From Taenia hydatigena (Eukaryota > Platyhelminthes > Cestoda > Cyclophyllidea > Taeniidae), in NCBI GenBank assembly GCA_036345935.2, contig JADWOT020001619.1:17001-81000 (forward strand): a DNA stretch of 64,000 nt. The letters are read 5' to 3'. Positions 35,894 through 47,162 of the stretch are shown one piece after another. The first letter of the stretch is position 1, and every line of letters begins with the position of its first letter. The notes under the pieces were generated by a model. It had not been told where the DNA came from and made no database searches. It saw only the letters and a program-made list of their open reading frames with translations. The translations under genes were made by a program, and so were the position numbers.

Positions 35894-37127
35894 GTGATTG
35901 ACCTCTTCGAATCAGACGCGAGTGATCGGCTAAAAGCACATGTCTCGTAGTGGCTCTCAGTGCCATCTGTTGAAAGCTTTTAATAGCATAGCTTGTGCGT
36001 GGTTTTGCTGGGGCAGATATTACTTGCCTTAATGCCTCTAAACTTAGTCGAACTTGGTGCAGTGTAGGGCATGCAAAGGAGGTGGGGGAGATGAAGAAGA
36101 GCCACCGATGCTAATGCGCTCCAAATTAAATGCGCTACCGATTCTTGACTGCTTGCCCTCGAAGTTTTGCACCTAATGCTGCCTTTTGCGACTAAAGCTC
36201 TTCTGGTGATTAAAACAGTTTAATCAACGCGAGGTATGATTGAGTAACGAAAGTGGCAAATCGCTCATAAAGATTGCGGTGGAGCTAGCAATGATGAATT
36301 TTGAGCCAGTTGTTATCTTGCAACAATGAAGGCAATTATAATGATTTCTAATGCATAGTAAAGCAGTGATTCCAAAAAATTGACTATTTTAATATACGGT
36401 ATAGTTAAGTCTCACTTAAAACCGACAGGCGAATGCTCCAATAAATACACAGTCAAAATAATATTGCTGTTGACCTTGTGATGACAGGCATTTATTAGTC
36501 CCTTCAACAGGTCACTGTCCAACGAGCAGAAGCCAAATCCTTGCCCCTAAAATTTGATGAAAATGAAAATCGCACAGCCAGCCATACTGCACTTTCAAAT
36601 ATTGCACGATGTTCATATGTGGGATCACTATGGGCCGAAAGATGGAATTAACGCAAACCATCAACAGAATGAAGTGCGAAATTAGGAGCTCAGAATTATC
36701 CACTAAAAATGATACCACATTAACTCCTGCATCGAGTTCAACTTTGCTTGATTTCAAATACCTTTATTGCACTTCCAAGGAGTGTGTGCCATCGCTTCAT
36801 TTAAAAGTCACATGGTTGTCGATGCAAGAATGCGTTTTTATTCAACCATAACCATAGCCCAAATCTACTCTAGGATAAAGGCATGGCATTTTCACCCTCC
36901 AATCATTCCATCTAACCTTAGAAGTGGCAGAAGTCAAGGGCTGTGCTTATGCAAGTCAAGGAAAAATAAAGAAAATAATGGATGTGGCAGCATTTTCATC
37001 CAATCATGTAATAAAGCCTCCAGGTGAAAACAATAGTAGAACTTCTGTTCGCTAATTCAACTTGCATACCCAACAAGGAAGTGCCAAAGGGAAGCTCGGT
37101 GTAAGCTGAAGCAAAGATGTCTAATCA

Positions 37128-37133
37128 TTTATT
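37128..37133 (-). terminator. Poly(A) signal AATAAA of left Trp-rich gene
   Basis: The minus strand reads AATAAA 57 bases after the stop codon of the Trp-rich ORF. Confidence 0.6.
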
Positions 37134-37189
37134 AAGCAGTTTCAAGTGATAAACAGGAATAATAGCACAACCTCGGTGGTGGTTGCTGT

Positions 37190-37399
37190 TTACCACCATT
37201 GCTGCGACCATCCCCACGGTTGCTCACACGGCGACCACCATTGCGGCTTCTTCTCACACGGCCACTCACACGGCGACCAGCAGTACGGCTTCTGCACAGA
37301 CCACAATGCCCACTTCTGTCCACATTGCGAACCCTTCTCAAACTCTCCCCACGGTGCCCACTTCCACGGATACGAGCATTGCCATCCGCCCCACACCAT
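37190..37399 (-). CDS. Trp/Cys-rich 69-aa protein gene, left copy
   Basis: Mirror-identical to 39391-39600, with promoter and poly(A) signal also preserved. It is transcribed leftward, so the pair is divergent, with about 1.87 kb between the TATA boxes. Its position just inside the inner edge of the identical arm means both coding sequence and promoter would be kept uniform by any arm-to-arm conversion. Confidence 0.5.
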   Translation of the reverse strand: MVWGGWQCSYPWKWAPWGEFEKGSQCGQKWALWSVQKPYCWSPCEWPCEKKPQWWSPCEQPWGWSQQWW

Positions 37400-37450
37400 T
37401 TCTTTGTCGCTGCTTTCCTTGATACTGACTTGCGAGCTGAGGTGTGCCCA

Positions 37451-37458
37451 CTTATATA
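37451..37458 (-). promoter_or_regulatory. TATA box of left Trp-rich gene
   Basis: TATATAAG on the minus strand, 51 bases before the ATG. Mirror of 39332-39339. Confidence 0.6.
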
Positions 37459-37680
37459 CCAGTCGCCTTGTCTCTAGTTGTCTCGTGTGATCCTCGTGCT
37501 CACTGTACTTTTAGCTCTACACTCGTGCTTGCCGATCACCATCGATGCTCTCGTGATGCCGATTCTCTCGGCTGACATTTTAGGTGATGTCTAGACCGTG
37601 AGTTGCATGTGACTTCTTAACATAGAAATTTAGCAATGTTCTATGAACGGTGATGGCCTTGCCAATGTAGAGGTCGTAGG

Positions 37681-39109
37681 GCACAAGGAAGTATCGAACC
37701 GTGCCCTACTGCCAGACCCGATGATAATCACTTTGGAAAGACATGTCATATTATCATCAAATGCTTTCCTGGCTGCAAGTAACTTGTCTCACCATCGATT
37801 GTGTAGAGATTGACCTTTATGACACCAATCCGATGTGTTTGATCATAAGTGCAGCGGTTTCGGTTTTCGCTTCGGCTGGATTAAGCCCTCTTAGCACGCA
37901 AGACCTCTTGGATGCGAGTCCTGCAGTGGGTAATTCCTCAACTCAATGTTGACCTTTTAATCACTTAAAATTCAACAAGATTTAAGATGCAGCTGCTTTG
38001 TGCATCGATTCTTTTACAATGTTGCAACTTACAATCACAGTACAGAAAAAACGAATTATAGAGCTGTCCGTTAATTAGAGGGTAACATTTGCAGGCTGAT
38101 AAACAAGAAAATTGGGATATTCATTTAAATGATTTTAAAAATTTGTGGTAGACTTGGCTATGCCTAATGCGATTTTGTTTCGAAACCGTTGATTTTTTAG
38201 CGCATTAATTATCTTATCTCGCGGTAGAACTTCACTGAGCGAACTGCTTCTACATATTCTTTAATCTGCATTGGTACGAGAGAGGGTGCAATCATCCTTT
38301 TATTATTATATACGTACGTAAAGCCTCTGATATGGACCGCAATCAAGCGCTAGTTGTTTAGAGCAGAACCGTTTGACACGAATCAATTTAACATCAATTG
38401 CGTCTAAGACCGCACAGAGGTATGGGTGCAGACTGAGGAATGCGTAAATATCAATCGGTTAATTAAGCCCTGAAATCGCTTGCTGAAAACGGTGTTTAGT
38501 GATCGCCAAATAATTGGTTAATTGATGAATTTTTGTGAAAATAAGTAAGAGCTGCAATCACTTTTTCAATTCGCGGTCGATTGTCAATCTTGCTGAGTCA
38601 TCACCTTGGGTGAATTTATTGCGCATAACTCTAATAGGTTGATAAACCAGGTATGTATGTTTATGTTTGGCATACTATTATTGAAGACTTTGCTTCCGGT
38701 CGCCCTCTTTTACTCAATTCTCCTGCAGCAAGCATAAATACTGCCCAATAATTTCATCCGCCTCACAAATAAACCGAGACATTGACTCCAAAGCTAAGAT
38801 CTCACAGAAGTCGTGATTGTGGAACTAATTTTTACGGATAAGTGTTATGTCCTTTGTGATAGATTTATGTGTGCAGTAAAAGAGGCTACATAGGCATTAT
38901 TGGCTAATATAAAACTTAATTATAAGTTGAAGGCATATAACTCCTCGATGTGCACGCACTCCTAAACCTAATGCGTTGCTGTGTTACATCAACCACATAA
39001 ATTGCCATCATGCGTCTGCAAGTGCGTACAAACCATAAAATAATGGCATGAAAAGCACCAAAGATGAGTCAGTTCTAGCGGTTTGGTACGGTTCGATACT
39101 GGCCTGTGC
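37681..39109. other. Central spacer of the palindrome
   Basis: About 1.43 kb, AT-leaning, mostly not self-complementary. For about 25 bases past each inner edge the two sides are still similar (GCACA..GTATCGAACCGT.CC), then similarity is lost. The only longer ORF (37743-37952, 69 codons) has no domain and no mirror. It contains the short palindrome TACGTACGTA at 38311-38320. It separates the two divergent TATA boxes and so could hold shared regulatory sequence. Confidence 0.7.
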
Positions 39110-39331
39110 TCTACGACCTCTACATTGGTAAGGCCATCACCGTTCATAGAACATTGCTAAATTTCTATGTTAAGAAGTCACATGCAACTCACGGTCTAGA
39201 CATCACCTAAAATGTCAGCCGAGAGAATCGGCATCACGAGAGCATCGATGGTGATCGGCAAGCACGAGTGTAGAGCTAAAAGTACAGTGAGCACGAGGAT
39301 CACACGAGACAACTAGAGACAAGGCGACTGG

Positions 39332-39339
39332 TATATAAG
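39332..39339 (+). promoter_or_regulatory. TATA box of right Trp-rich gene
   Basis: TATATAAG, followed about 30 bases downstream by a TCAGTATC start-like sequence (39362-39369). Spacing fits an RNA polymerase II core promoter with a 5' UTR of only about 28 nt. Upstream are TCACGAG and TCACACGAG motifs of unknown meaning. Confidence 0.6.
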
Positions 39340-39390
39340 TGGGCACACCTCAGCTCGCAAGTCAGTATCAAGGAAAGCAGCGACAAAGAA

Positions 39391-39600
39391 ATGGTGTGGG
39401 GCGGATGGCAATGCTCGTATCCGTGGAAGTGGGCACCGTGGGGAGAGTTTGAGAAGGGTTCGCAATGTGGACAGAAGTGGGCATTGTGGTCTGTGCAGAA
39501 GCCGTACTGCTGGTCGCCGTGTGAGTGGCCGTGTGAGAAGAAGCCGCAATGGTGGTCGCCGTGTGAGCAACCGTGGGGATGGTCGCAGCAATGGTGGTAA
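39391..39600 (+). CDS. Trp/Cys-rich 69-aa protein gene, right copy
   Basis: The first ATG after a TATA box, in good context (AAAGAAATGG), opens a 69-codon intronless ORF ending TAA, with AATAAA 57 bases on. The whole unit is about 300 nt. The product has 15 Trp (22%), 6 Cys, many Pro/Lys/Gln, paired Trp at its end, and repeated SPCE/WPCE blocks (residues about 42-59) encoded by a repeated TGGTCGCCGTGTGAG. There is no signal peptide or membrane segment. Two overlapping frames, one Arg/Gly-rich on this strand and one His-rich antisense, are also open but lack ATG. Small intronless TATA genes of skewed composition recall flatworm eggshell precursors, but those are Gly/Tyr-rich, so function is unknown. 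Confidence 0.5.
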   Translation: MVWGGWQCSYPWKWAPWGEFEKGSQCGQKWALWSVQKPYCWSPCEWPCEKKPQWWSPCEQPWGWSQQWW

Positions 39601-39656
39601 ACAGCAACCACCACCGAGGTTGTGCTATTATTCCTGTTTATCACTTGAAACTGCTT

Positions 39657-39662
39657 AATAAA
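39657..39662 (+). terminator. Poly(A) signal AATAAA of right Trp-rich gene
   Basis: AATAAA 57 bases after the stop codon, giving a short 3' UTR. Confidence 0.6.
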
Positions 39663-40896
39663 TGATTAGACATCTTTGCTTCAGCTTACACCGAGCTTCC
39701 CTTTGGCACTTCCTTGTTGGGTATGCAAGTTGAATTAGCGAACAGAAGTTCTACTATTGTTTTCACCTGGAGGCTTTATTACATGATTGGATGAAAATGC
39801 TGCCACATCCATTATTTTCTTTATTTTTCCTTGACTTGCATAAGCACAGCCCTTGACTTCTGCCACTTCTAAGGTTAGATGGAATGATTGGAGGGTGAAA
39901 ATGCCATGCCTTTATCCTAGAGTAGATTTGGGCTATGGTTATGGTTGAATAAAAACGCATTCTTGCATCGACAACCATGTGACTTTTAAATGAAGCGATG
40001 GCACACACTCCTTGGAAGTGCAATAAAGGTATTTGAAATCAAGCAAAGTTGAACTCGATGCAGGAGTTAATGTGGTATCATTTTTAGTGGATAATTCTGA
40101 GCTCCTAATTTCGCACTTCATTCTGTTGATGGTTTGCGTTAATTCCATCTTTCGGCCCATAGTGATCCCACATATGAACATCGTGCAATATTTGAAAGTG
40201 CAGTATGGCTGGCTGTGCGATTTTCATTTTCATCAAATTTTAGGGGCAAGGATTTGGCTTCTGCTCGTTGGACAGTGACCTGTTGAAGGGACTAATAAAT
40301 GCCTGTCATCACAAGGTCAACAGCAATATTATTTTGACTGTGTATTTATTGGAGCATTCGCCTGTCGGTTTTAAGTGAGACTTAACTATACCGTATATTA
40401 AAATAGTCAATTTTTTGGAATCACTGCTTTACTATGCATTAGAAATCATTATAATTGCCTTCATTGTTGCAAGATAACAACTGGCTCAAAATTCATCATT
40501 GCTAGCTCCACCGCAATCTTTATGAGCGATTTGCCACTTTCGTTACTCAATCATACCTCGCGTTGATTAAACTGTTTTAATCACCAGAAGAGCTTTAGTC
40601 GCAAAAGGCAGCATTAGGTGCAAAACTTCGAGGGCAAGCAGTCAAGAATCGGTAGCGCATTTAATTTGGAGCGCATTAGCATCGGTGGCTCTTCTTCATC
40701 TCCCCCACCTCCTTTGCATGCCCTACACTGCACCAAGTTCGACTAAGTTTAGAGGCATTAAGGCAAGTAATATCTGCCCCAGCAAAACCACGCACAAGCT
40801 ATGCTATTAAAAGCTTTCAACAGATGGCACTGAGAGCCACTACGAGACATGTGCTTTTAGCCGATCACTCGCGTCTGATTCGAAGAGGTCAATCAC

Positions 40897-40920
40897 AGAG
40901 CATGCCATCAGGCATGCTCT
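40897..40920. other. Perfect 10-bp hairpin, right copy
   Basis: Mirror of the 35870-35893 hairpin. Confidence 0.6.
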
Positions 40921-43493
40921 TCTCCGCATTGTATCGTCCTTTATCATTTTATTCTGCCGTACACCACCATTTTTCTTCTGCTTTTTTTTACCTATGAGCT
41001 TCTTTTAAATTTATCATTATGGGACCTTTTTTTCTACAGAAACTAACCGGCAATACTAGAATTACAGCAATTGCCAAGGCATTACATGCAGACCACTCTT
41101 AGCTTACTCGATTTTATGCGAGCCAACGTAGCTGGAAATGTGCTTGCATAGGCATTAATGCCAATAAACTCAAGGCGAGGAAATGGCAGTTTAGCAATTG
41201 GGCGCTTTAGGTTGCCGCTGTTTCAAAGCCACACACCAAGACGTTGCAATAGTGGTCATACATACTGCAGACTAAACCAGTGCACTGTTTACAGTAAACG
41301 ACCAGCACGTTGCAGCGTAATGATGCAGTTGCGTGTTCTTTTAGAACGCAACAACCAAATAAAATTGCCTTGAATTTCTAAATATTTTGCGACCTAGTGT
41401 ACAGTATTGTTGTGCATGTCTAGTCTGTCCATAACCTTTCCTCTCGGTTACCATGACGTGGCTAAAGTCCTCGGTTATGCAGCATAACTAGATTAGTGTA
41501 TTCCATGATGCATATAACACCTAGTTGAGGCAATAGGACACGCGCACTCAAAGACCATAGTAGAAAGGATAGATGAGCTCGATATGCTCCACCTCAGTTG
41601 GTCCCACCTACAAATTTGTGTCCACACAACAAACATGATGGCACCGATAGGGTAGTTGCAGCTCTAACAGCACATTCTTCATAATGGCCATATATTGAAT
41701 AATGATTGCGTGATCACGTTTCCTTCCTGGACAATCAACCACTAAAATCGCTACCTGTCAGAAGGCAATTAATGCACCTATTCGACACCGTGTGCACATG
41801 ACGACCTTAGCCACCATCACCTCGTGTGCATCGGAGAACAAATGGCTACTCGATCCCCTTTCAAACTACCACGTGGAGGCTTAACGATTTCACTATCTCA
41901 GAGTCCTTAAAACCAGAAAATTGCAGTCAAATACAGCTATCACAGAATCCAAAAAAGTGGAAATATCTTATTTCTCCGAAACAGATCGAATTCAGAAGTC
42001 GGCAATCTCTCGCACTGCATCAAGCTTACCAGTTTTGTTGTCCACAGAGCCAAATGGCAAGACCCAAAAATGCACGCAAATCAACATTAGTGACGTCTAA
42101 CTTGATTGAAACGTAGGCGATACCACTCTATCCACAAAATAATACCAATACAACTCCATAAACAGTACCCGAAATGCTAATCTCTCCGGGGACTGCAGAA
42201 AGAATAGCCGTGGACCACAAATTCTGACTTTTTCGAGGCTATTTAAAGGTGCTAACAACTAGCAAAACTTGTACCTTTGAATAGGGGCCAATCTGGTGCC
42301 ATCCGCCCACTCACCTTGCTTCTGAGGACGAGTGACGCACCTCAACTATTACTATTGCGCTGTCCTTAGGCAGCATGCCCCATCGGTGCAGGCTTGATTT
42401 ACTCACTGGCATTTTTGGCTTAAGCGGAACGAAGCACGAAGGAGAGAGTTTAAGTGGTTAAGAAGATGATGCGGACAACAAGAATGCGCGTTTAGATACC
42501 CAGGCAAGTTGTCGTAATGACAAAGGCATTTAGTTAATTTAAGTAATCACATGATCATTTATGACAATGAAATTGTGCGATACAATGAGGTAGGTCAGTG
42601 CGCGCATTGTTCTACTATGGTTGTGCGGATACTTGCAATCATTATCACTATGCACTGGATCAGTTTACCCTACCTTTGGCAAGGAGGCAGTTCGGTTTTA
42701 TTGTCAGCGATTGCGCGCAAGTCTTGGAAAAAGGTTAAAGTGGGTTTAATAATGCAATAAATAAAAATACGTAAGGTCTCTGTGTCTGCAAATTTTGGGT
42801 CAGTTCTGGGCCAAAGGTAATACCCAACCCAATGTAACGACATAGCAAACAACCAATTAATTTAAAGGCAACGTTATCGCACCCTATAAAACCTAAAGGC
42901 TAAAACAATTTACGAATTTTGATTAATACGACAGAAAAGAAGCCGAACAATGAATGCAGAGAAGTACAAATCACAAAGCAACACAAACAAACATGGATTC
43001 AAACCCACTTCTGGCATGGGTAGACGCCACTTAATGGTACGCTGCAGCTGCCCTCGCAGGTCTACTCGCCCACTGGCATCACACGCGTGCGTGATTTCAT
43101 TTTGTGATGATGATTTTTGGCTACCGGTTGCGGTGACGGCGAAGACACACAGATGAATCGGTAGGTGGGCAGCAACGAAAGGAGATGAACGGGTGGGTCA
43201 GCTAATAAATGGGCCACTTGTCGAAAAATAGTGAGTGGATGGGTAGGGAAGAATGATGGTTGTGCAAATGCAGGCAAGCCAAAGTATTCATTGAGGAAGA
43301 ACGTGTGTTTGATGTGAGAAGTGATGGCGTCGGCGGAAAAAAGGAATGCAGGGGAGTAGTTCGGCTAGAGTAGAGATGGATGACGAAGAGTGAATGGTTG
43401 GCAGTGGATTAAAAGGGAGTAAATGGGTTGCATTAAACGACGTAGTGCTGCCCTGCGCTGCGAAGTGGTGGCTGGCTGATTGACTGAATGGTT

Positions 43494-43515
43494 GGGTGGG
43501 TGGGTGGGTGGGTGG
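43494..43515 (+). other. G-quadruplex motif, right copy
   Basis: Five consecutive G tracts separated by single T, the loop length that gives very stable quadruplexes. The G-rich strand is the + strand here and the - strand in the other arm. Confidence 0.8.
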
Positions 43516-43987
43516 AAGACTTGGGTAGGAAAAGGGAACGTGAGGTCGGCCTGGCAGGCTATGAGTACGATACTCGCTTAGATTGTAAGTGGTCTCGACC
43601 AGCCCTGCATGTGCTTAACATGTCTGGTGCTAGATGTCACTCTATAGCCGCTGAACTGGCTAGTGATGATGGGGCGTAGGTGAGTTATTGCTTGTAACAC
43701 AGCAATGTGTCTTGCCTTTCATCTCTTATATCCACCAATATTTGGGGATGCGCGTGCCTGTGATATAATTGTGTGTGCTCGTGCGTAATGGAGGCGCAAT
43801 ATTTTATTCCCTAATAGCAGATAGGAGTGTCCAGGTAGATAAGGTGGGAGTGCAGCTGTAGCGGTAATAGCGGTGGCGATGAAGGATGTGATTGACAGGG
43901 CTGCAGATGGAGCAGGTGTGGGTTGCAGTGTGCTGTAGTATGGATTATTTTGAATAGACCGGAAGAGGTTAGTGCTGGATGTTTGGT

Positions 43988-44029
43988 TGGCTCAGTAGTC
44001 TCGATCTTGGTAGTGTGGGTTCAAGTTCC
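43988..44029 (+). repeat. tRNA-like (SINE-type) promoter boxes, right copy
   Basis: TGGCTCAGTAGT at 43988-43999 resembles an RNA polymerase III A box and GGTTCAAGTTCC at 44018-44029 a B box with a GTGGG/TCCAC T-stem. The D-stem 3' strand is missing and the 7 bases before the A box do not pair with GTCGGCC after the T-stem, so it is not a functional tRNA. It may be the head of a tRNA-derived SINE; no tail or target duplication was seen. Confidence 0.4.
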
Positions 44030-46666
44030 ACGTCGGCCAATGTGTAACAGATTGAATGCTTTCATTGAGATGGTGTAGCTCCGATCGCGGTTATTCTCAC
44101 TGGCACATGATAGCGCATTCATCAGTGCTGTTGTTTATTGGTCCACCTTGCAATCATCGCCAAACAGGTGGGCGTAGCATGATAGCAGGTGCACAACACC
44201 GTCGGGTGGGGCTTCCAAGGAGCCGACATTTGACAACATTTATAATGGTTAGTAGCGAGGCAAGTTGGCAGTATTGACAGCAGCATGATATGGCGTGGAC
44301 GAAGTGTACGAGATCTGGCCCATTGGAACACTTCATGTTTAGAAAATGTTTGTCCTTTGATGTATTGCTCTATCTTTCATGTTATGCAATAGTTTCATTT
44401 TTGTATGCAGTGGTCGACTTTTAGTGCTCTTATTGTCTGTTATATTAAAGTGGTTCCTGAGGATATCATTGAGTTTGTTGAGTGATGGGTGAGCAAAAAG
44501 GTAGGTGGCCTTGGCAGTGAATTTTGCTTATCAGCATTGCGTGCAACCTTAGCTTGGATGCACACGTGCTGCATTGCGTGGACGAGATGAGGCAATTTTT
44601 CATCTCTCGCCGAACATTACTGGCAAATGCCTGGCTAAGCAGATGCATTGGTATGTTGCAACTTCATAGTCTGACAGGTGAATTCGTCAAATCTTTATCA
44701 TCATCGCTCATAATTTGCCAAAGTAGTCCAAGCTATCAGACAGGTAAAAGACGATTCCGCAGGAGTGAGCAACTCCTTCAAATTGCAGAATACTTCTTCG
44801 CTTATGCGAAGCGATAATTCACGGTCCAAAATAAGCCGGTAAACAGGAACTGTATATAGCTTTATAAACTGAAAAGCAGCCCTCCCAACGACGGTCCGAT
44901 TCTGCAGATTGTGGAAGCAAGCGGCGTCTAGGTGGCTTTTGGTCTGTCACGTGGGAAAATCCATCAGCGTCCCACGGCCTTACAACAGAGGTTGGACGGT
45001 GTCCCTCCCGTCCACATTGCAATTTAGCCTTTAACAACTACGGTCAGCAGAACTTATTAATGCTGCACCCTACGGACTCGAGAATATCTTCGACGTGGGT
45101 GTCTTTCGTCAGTAGTTTTCCACCGGCGTCAAATGGACCTCGCCTTCCTTATGCGGCATTTGCGTGCCAAAACCCTGACCTGGTGGATGCTAATTAAAAT
45201 GCTAATCTCACCATACATCTGCTACTGAGCACTGATTCAGTAGCGAGGATGGTTTACCTTAGAATCCAAAATCAAGGCTGGTGACGGCACTGTGATGCAG
45301 AAGGGAGCAGGTACCGCATGGAATAATAAAATTACGCCATTGTCTGTCCGGCAAACTCCAGTCCAAAAGAAGACCAAAGATAGCGTGCATTAAATAACCA
45401 CTTTAAGGTCTGCGTTTGGAATGCATACTACTCATTATTCCATTATTTCATGGAAATAGTGAGTCAAATCATAAAGCTGAACATCTTTGTAATATTTGTA
45501 AGATTCAATGCCTCAGTTAGAGTGGAATTGTTAAAGAATGATACGGGGGAAGAAGGTGATAAAAAGGAAGCAAATTTGGCTTTGATGGACACCAAAGTCA
45601 CCAAAATATAAGGCAAGAGAACGATTAGTTCTCGCCTCGCTAACACTTAGGGTGGGTGAGTGCATGAGACTACATCTGCCAACACGTTTTTAACGATCTC
45701 TCGTGTCTGTGAGAGTAAATGAAAAAGGCCAATCTGACCGCAACATCTTTTCGATGGATAATGAGATGCAACTGTAGCACAAATGCGGCCAAAAAGGTAT
45801 AAAGCGATTGACCATGTAGCTAAAACTAGTCTTGATTAGGCTAAATCTTCTTTGTTTACTCTAGTGCTTTTACATTTTGCAGGCGATGCTGTGCTTTGCC
45901 CAGTACGCTTGCTGTTTGTTCCTAATTTGCAATAAGAAATGCTGTCTTAACCATCTCTACCCCAACATAGTTGCTCTTTATTCTTAAGCTCTACACAACT
46001 TAGTTGATGAGCCGGTTACGGGCAGCACATCGACGCCGTTTACGTCAAAAAAGAGCCCAAATGAGTGGAGGCGATTAAAATGTGGGAAGGCAGAGATGTG
46101 ACGCTGATGCTTGAGTGTTGGGAATGAACTGCACATGCCCTGTGCCTTAAATGTGACACAAGATTGCAGTTGTGGCTTGTGCTATTCTAAGTAGGTATCT
46201 TTGCAATGTAAATGGAGGAAGGTCGAGATTATTTCTCAAACTTGACACTGACATACAACTTTTTGGTTTGATTTGTAACAAGCCTTTTGCTTACAGGCAA
46301 AATCCAAGACAAATAGGCAGCATAAACGAACAGGAAGTGAACTGGGTGCATGCATGGGTGCGCGACAAATTAGAACAACGTAGATGTGGCAGTAATTGAT
46401 GGACAGATTTTGCATGGACAAAAAAACTATTTTAGACGAATGGAAAGTGGATGGCAAAAGTGGGTAAGCAAAAGAACAAATTATCAAAAACAAGAACTAA
46501 TTGTAAGGTTTCTGAGTGGAATGGGCCAAGACAAAAAGCTGACATTCTACCTGCCAGTGGATCAATATTTATTTTCGAATCGGACAGCTGACGTCATGGG
46601 GAATAAGTCGATGATTTTAAAATTTCGGTCAGTGCACTGACACTCTAATTTCTCACTCTGAGAGAA

Positions 46667-47162
46667 ATGAGATTGTCTCAAAACTGGAAATTGGTTTTCT
46701 TGATACTCACTACCATTAGCTGCATCTACGTAGTCTTCTATGATGTCTTACCGCTTCGGAGGAGCTACGTGGGCCGCAGTGCCCATGCAGGTTAGTGGTC
46801 CTTCCTAATTGCAGCAGTGGCCTCTGAATGCATAATTACAGACCGGTTTTACGATTTGCTTAGAGTTGATTGCCATGGATGGGTCACCACTGGGAAACTA
46901 CATATGCCTCCAAGTACAGGCGTTTCTGTCTGAACGGCTGCCCATTTTGCTGACCCCACCACACCAGAACAGTCAATTCTGGTTACTCGGAGTGCGGAAT
47001 GCTAGTTTAAGGTATAGTTGGGAGCATCGCATTTCGTCTGATGGTGGGGATCAATCCATGATGTACATTTATGTGGGGATTGAAGATCTCCAGCTAACCA
47101 GCCCAGTAAGAAGCCGCTATTTTTCACCATTCTTAGTCAACATTTACCCAGCTTCTATTTAA
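46667..47162 (+). CDS. Candidate two-exon small membrane protein, right copy
   Basis: Exon 1 (46667-46790) starts at ATG with MRLSQNWK, then a hydrophobic run of about 20 residues (LVFLILTTISCIYVVFYDVL) and a basic stretch, as in a signal anchor or type II membrane protein. It ends CAG|GTTAGT in phase 1. A 73-nt intron ends TTTGCTTAG. Exon 2 (46864-47162) joins in frame, ELIAMDG onward, to a stop at 47160-47162, giving 140 aa. Alternatively, exon 2 could be spliced at the GTAAGA at 47106 to a 31-nt intron ending TTCTTAG. Introns this short are known in flatworms. No family recognised. Chance remains possible. Confidence 0.33.

Larger units (their letters stand above)
30124..37120. other. Arm interior without a recognised gene
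   Basis: ORFs of up to 97 codons occur, mostly from TTG/GTG, and none shows a domain. Because the mirror copy is identical, codon-level conservation cannot be tested here. Short structures inside (the tRNA-like sequence, G4 tract and hairpin) are listed separately. Confidence 0.5.
29446..37680 (+). repeat. Inner left arm of palindrome (essentially identical)
   Basis: Every ORF between 29628 and 37490 has an exact mirror image at 76790 minus its coordinates. Non-ORF spot checks (30.66, 31.32, 33.27 and 35.87 kb) also match base for base, with no indel over 8.2 kb. The only difference found is at the inner edge (37661 G against the complement of 39129 T). Outer edge: CTGCTTGACAG is shared from 29446 inward, and outside it the arms diverge at once. 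Confidence 0.93.
39663..46660. other. Right arm interior without a recognised gene
   Basis: Mirror of 30.1-37.1 kb. The frames at 46172-46399 and 46386-46640 are back to back and protein-like in composition (for example SGMGQDKKLTFYLPVDQY) but start at TTG/GTG. I see no domain and no splice model that joins them. Confidence 0.45.

Noticed and set aside
37146..37490. His/Cys-rich 114-codon ORF opposite the Trp-rich gene (and its mirror 39300-39644)
   Set aside because: It starts at GTG and has no ATG or promoter on its strand. Its composition is the complement of the TGG/GTG-rich sense strand. Kept only as a curiosity.
37660..37740. Minus-strand KVIIIGSG, like a dinucleotide-binding motif of flavin amine oxidases
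   Set aside because: The residues after it do not continue the GxGxxG fold and no other part of such an enzyme is nearby; most likely chance.
43960..44045. A functional tRNA gene
   Set aside because: The D stem and acceptor stem do not close, so only a tRNA-like remnant is reported.
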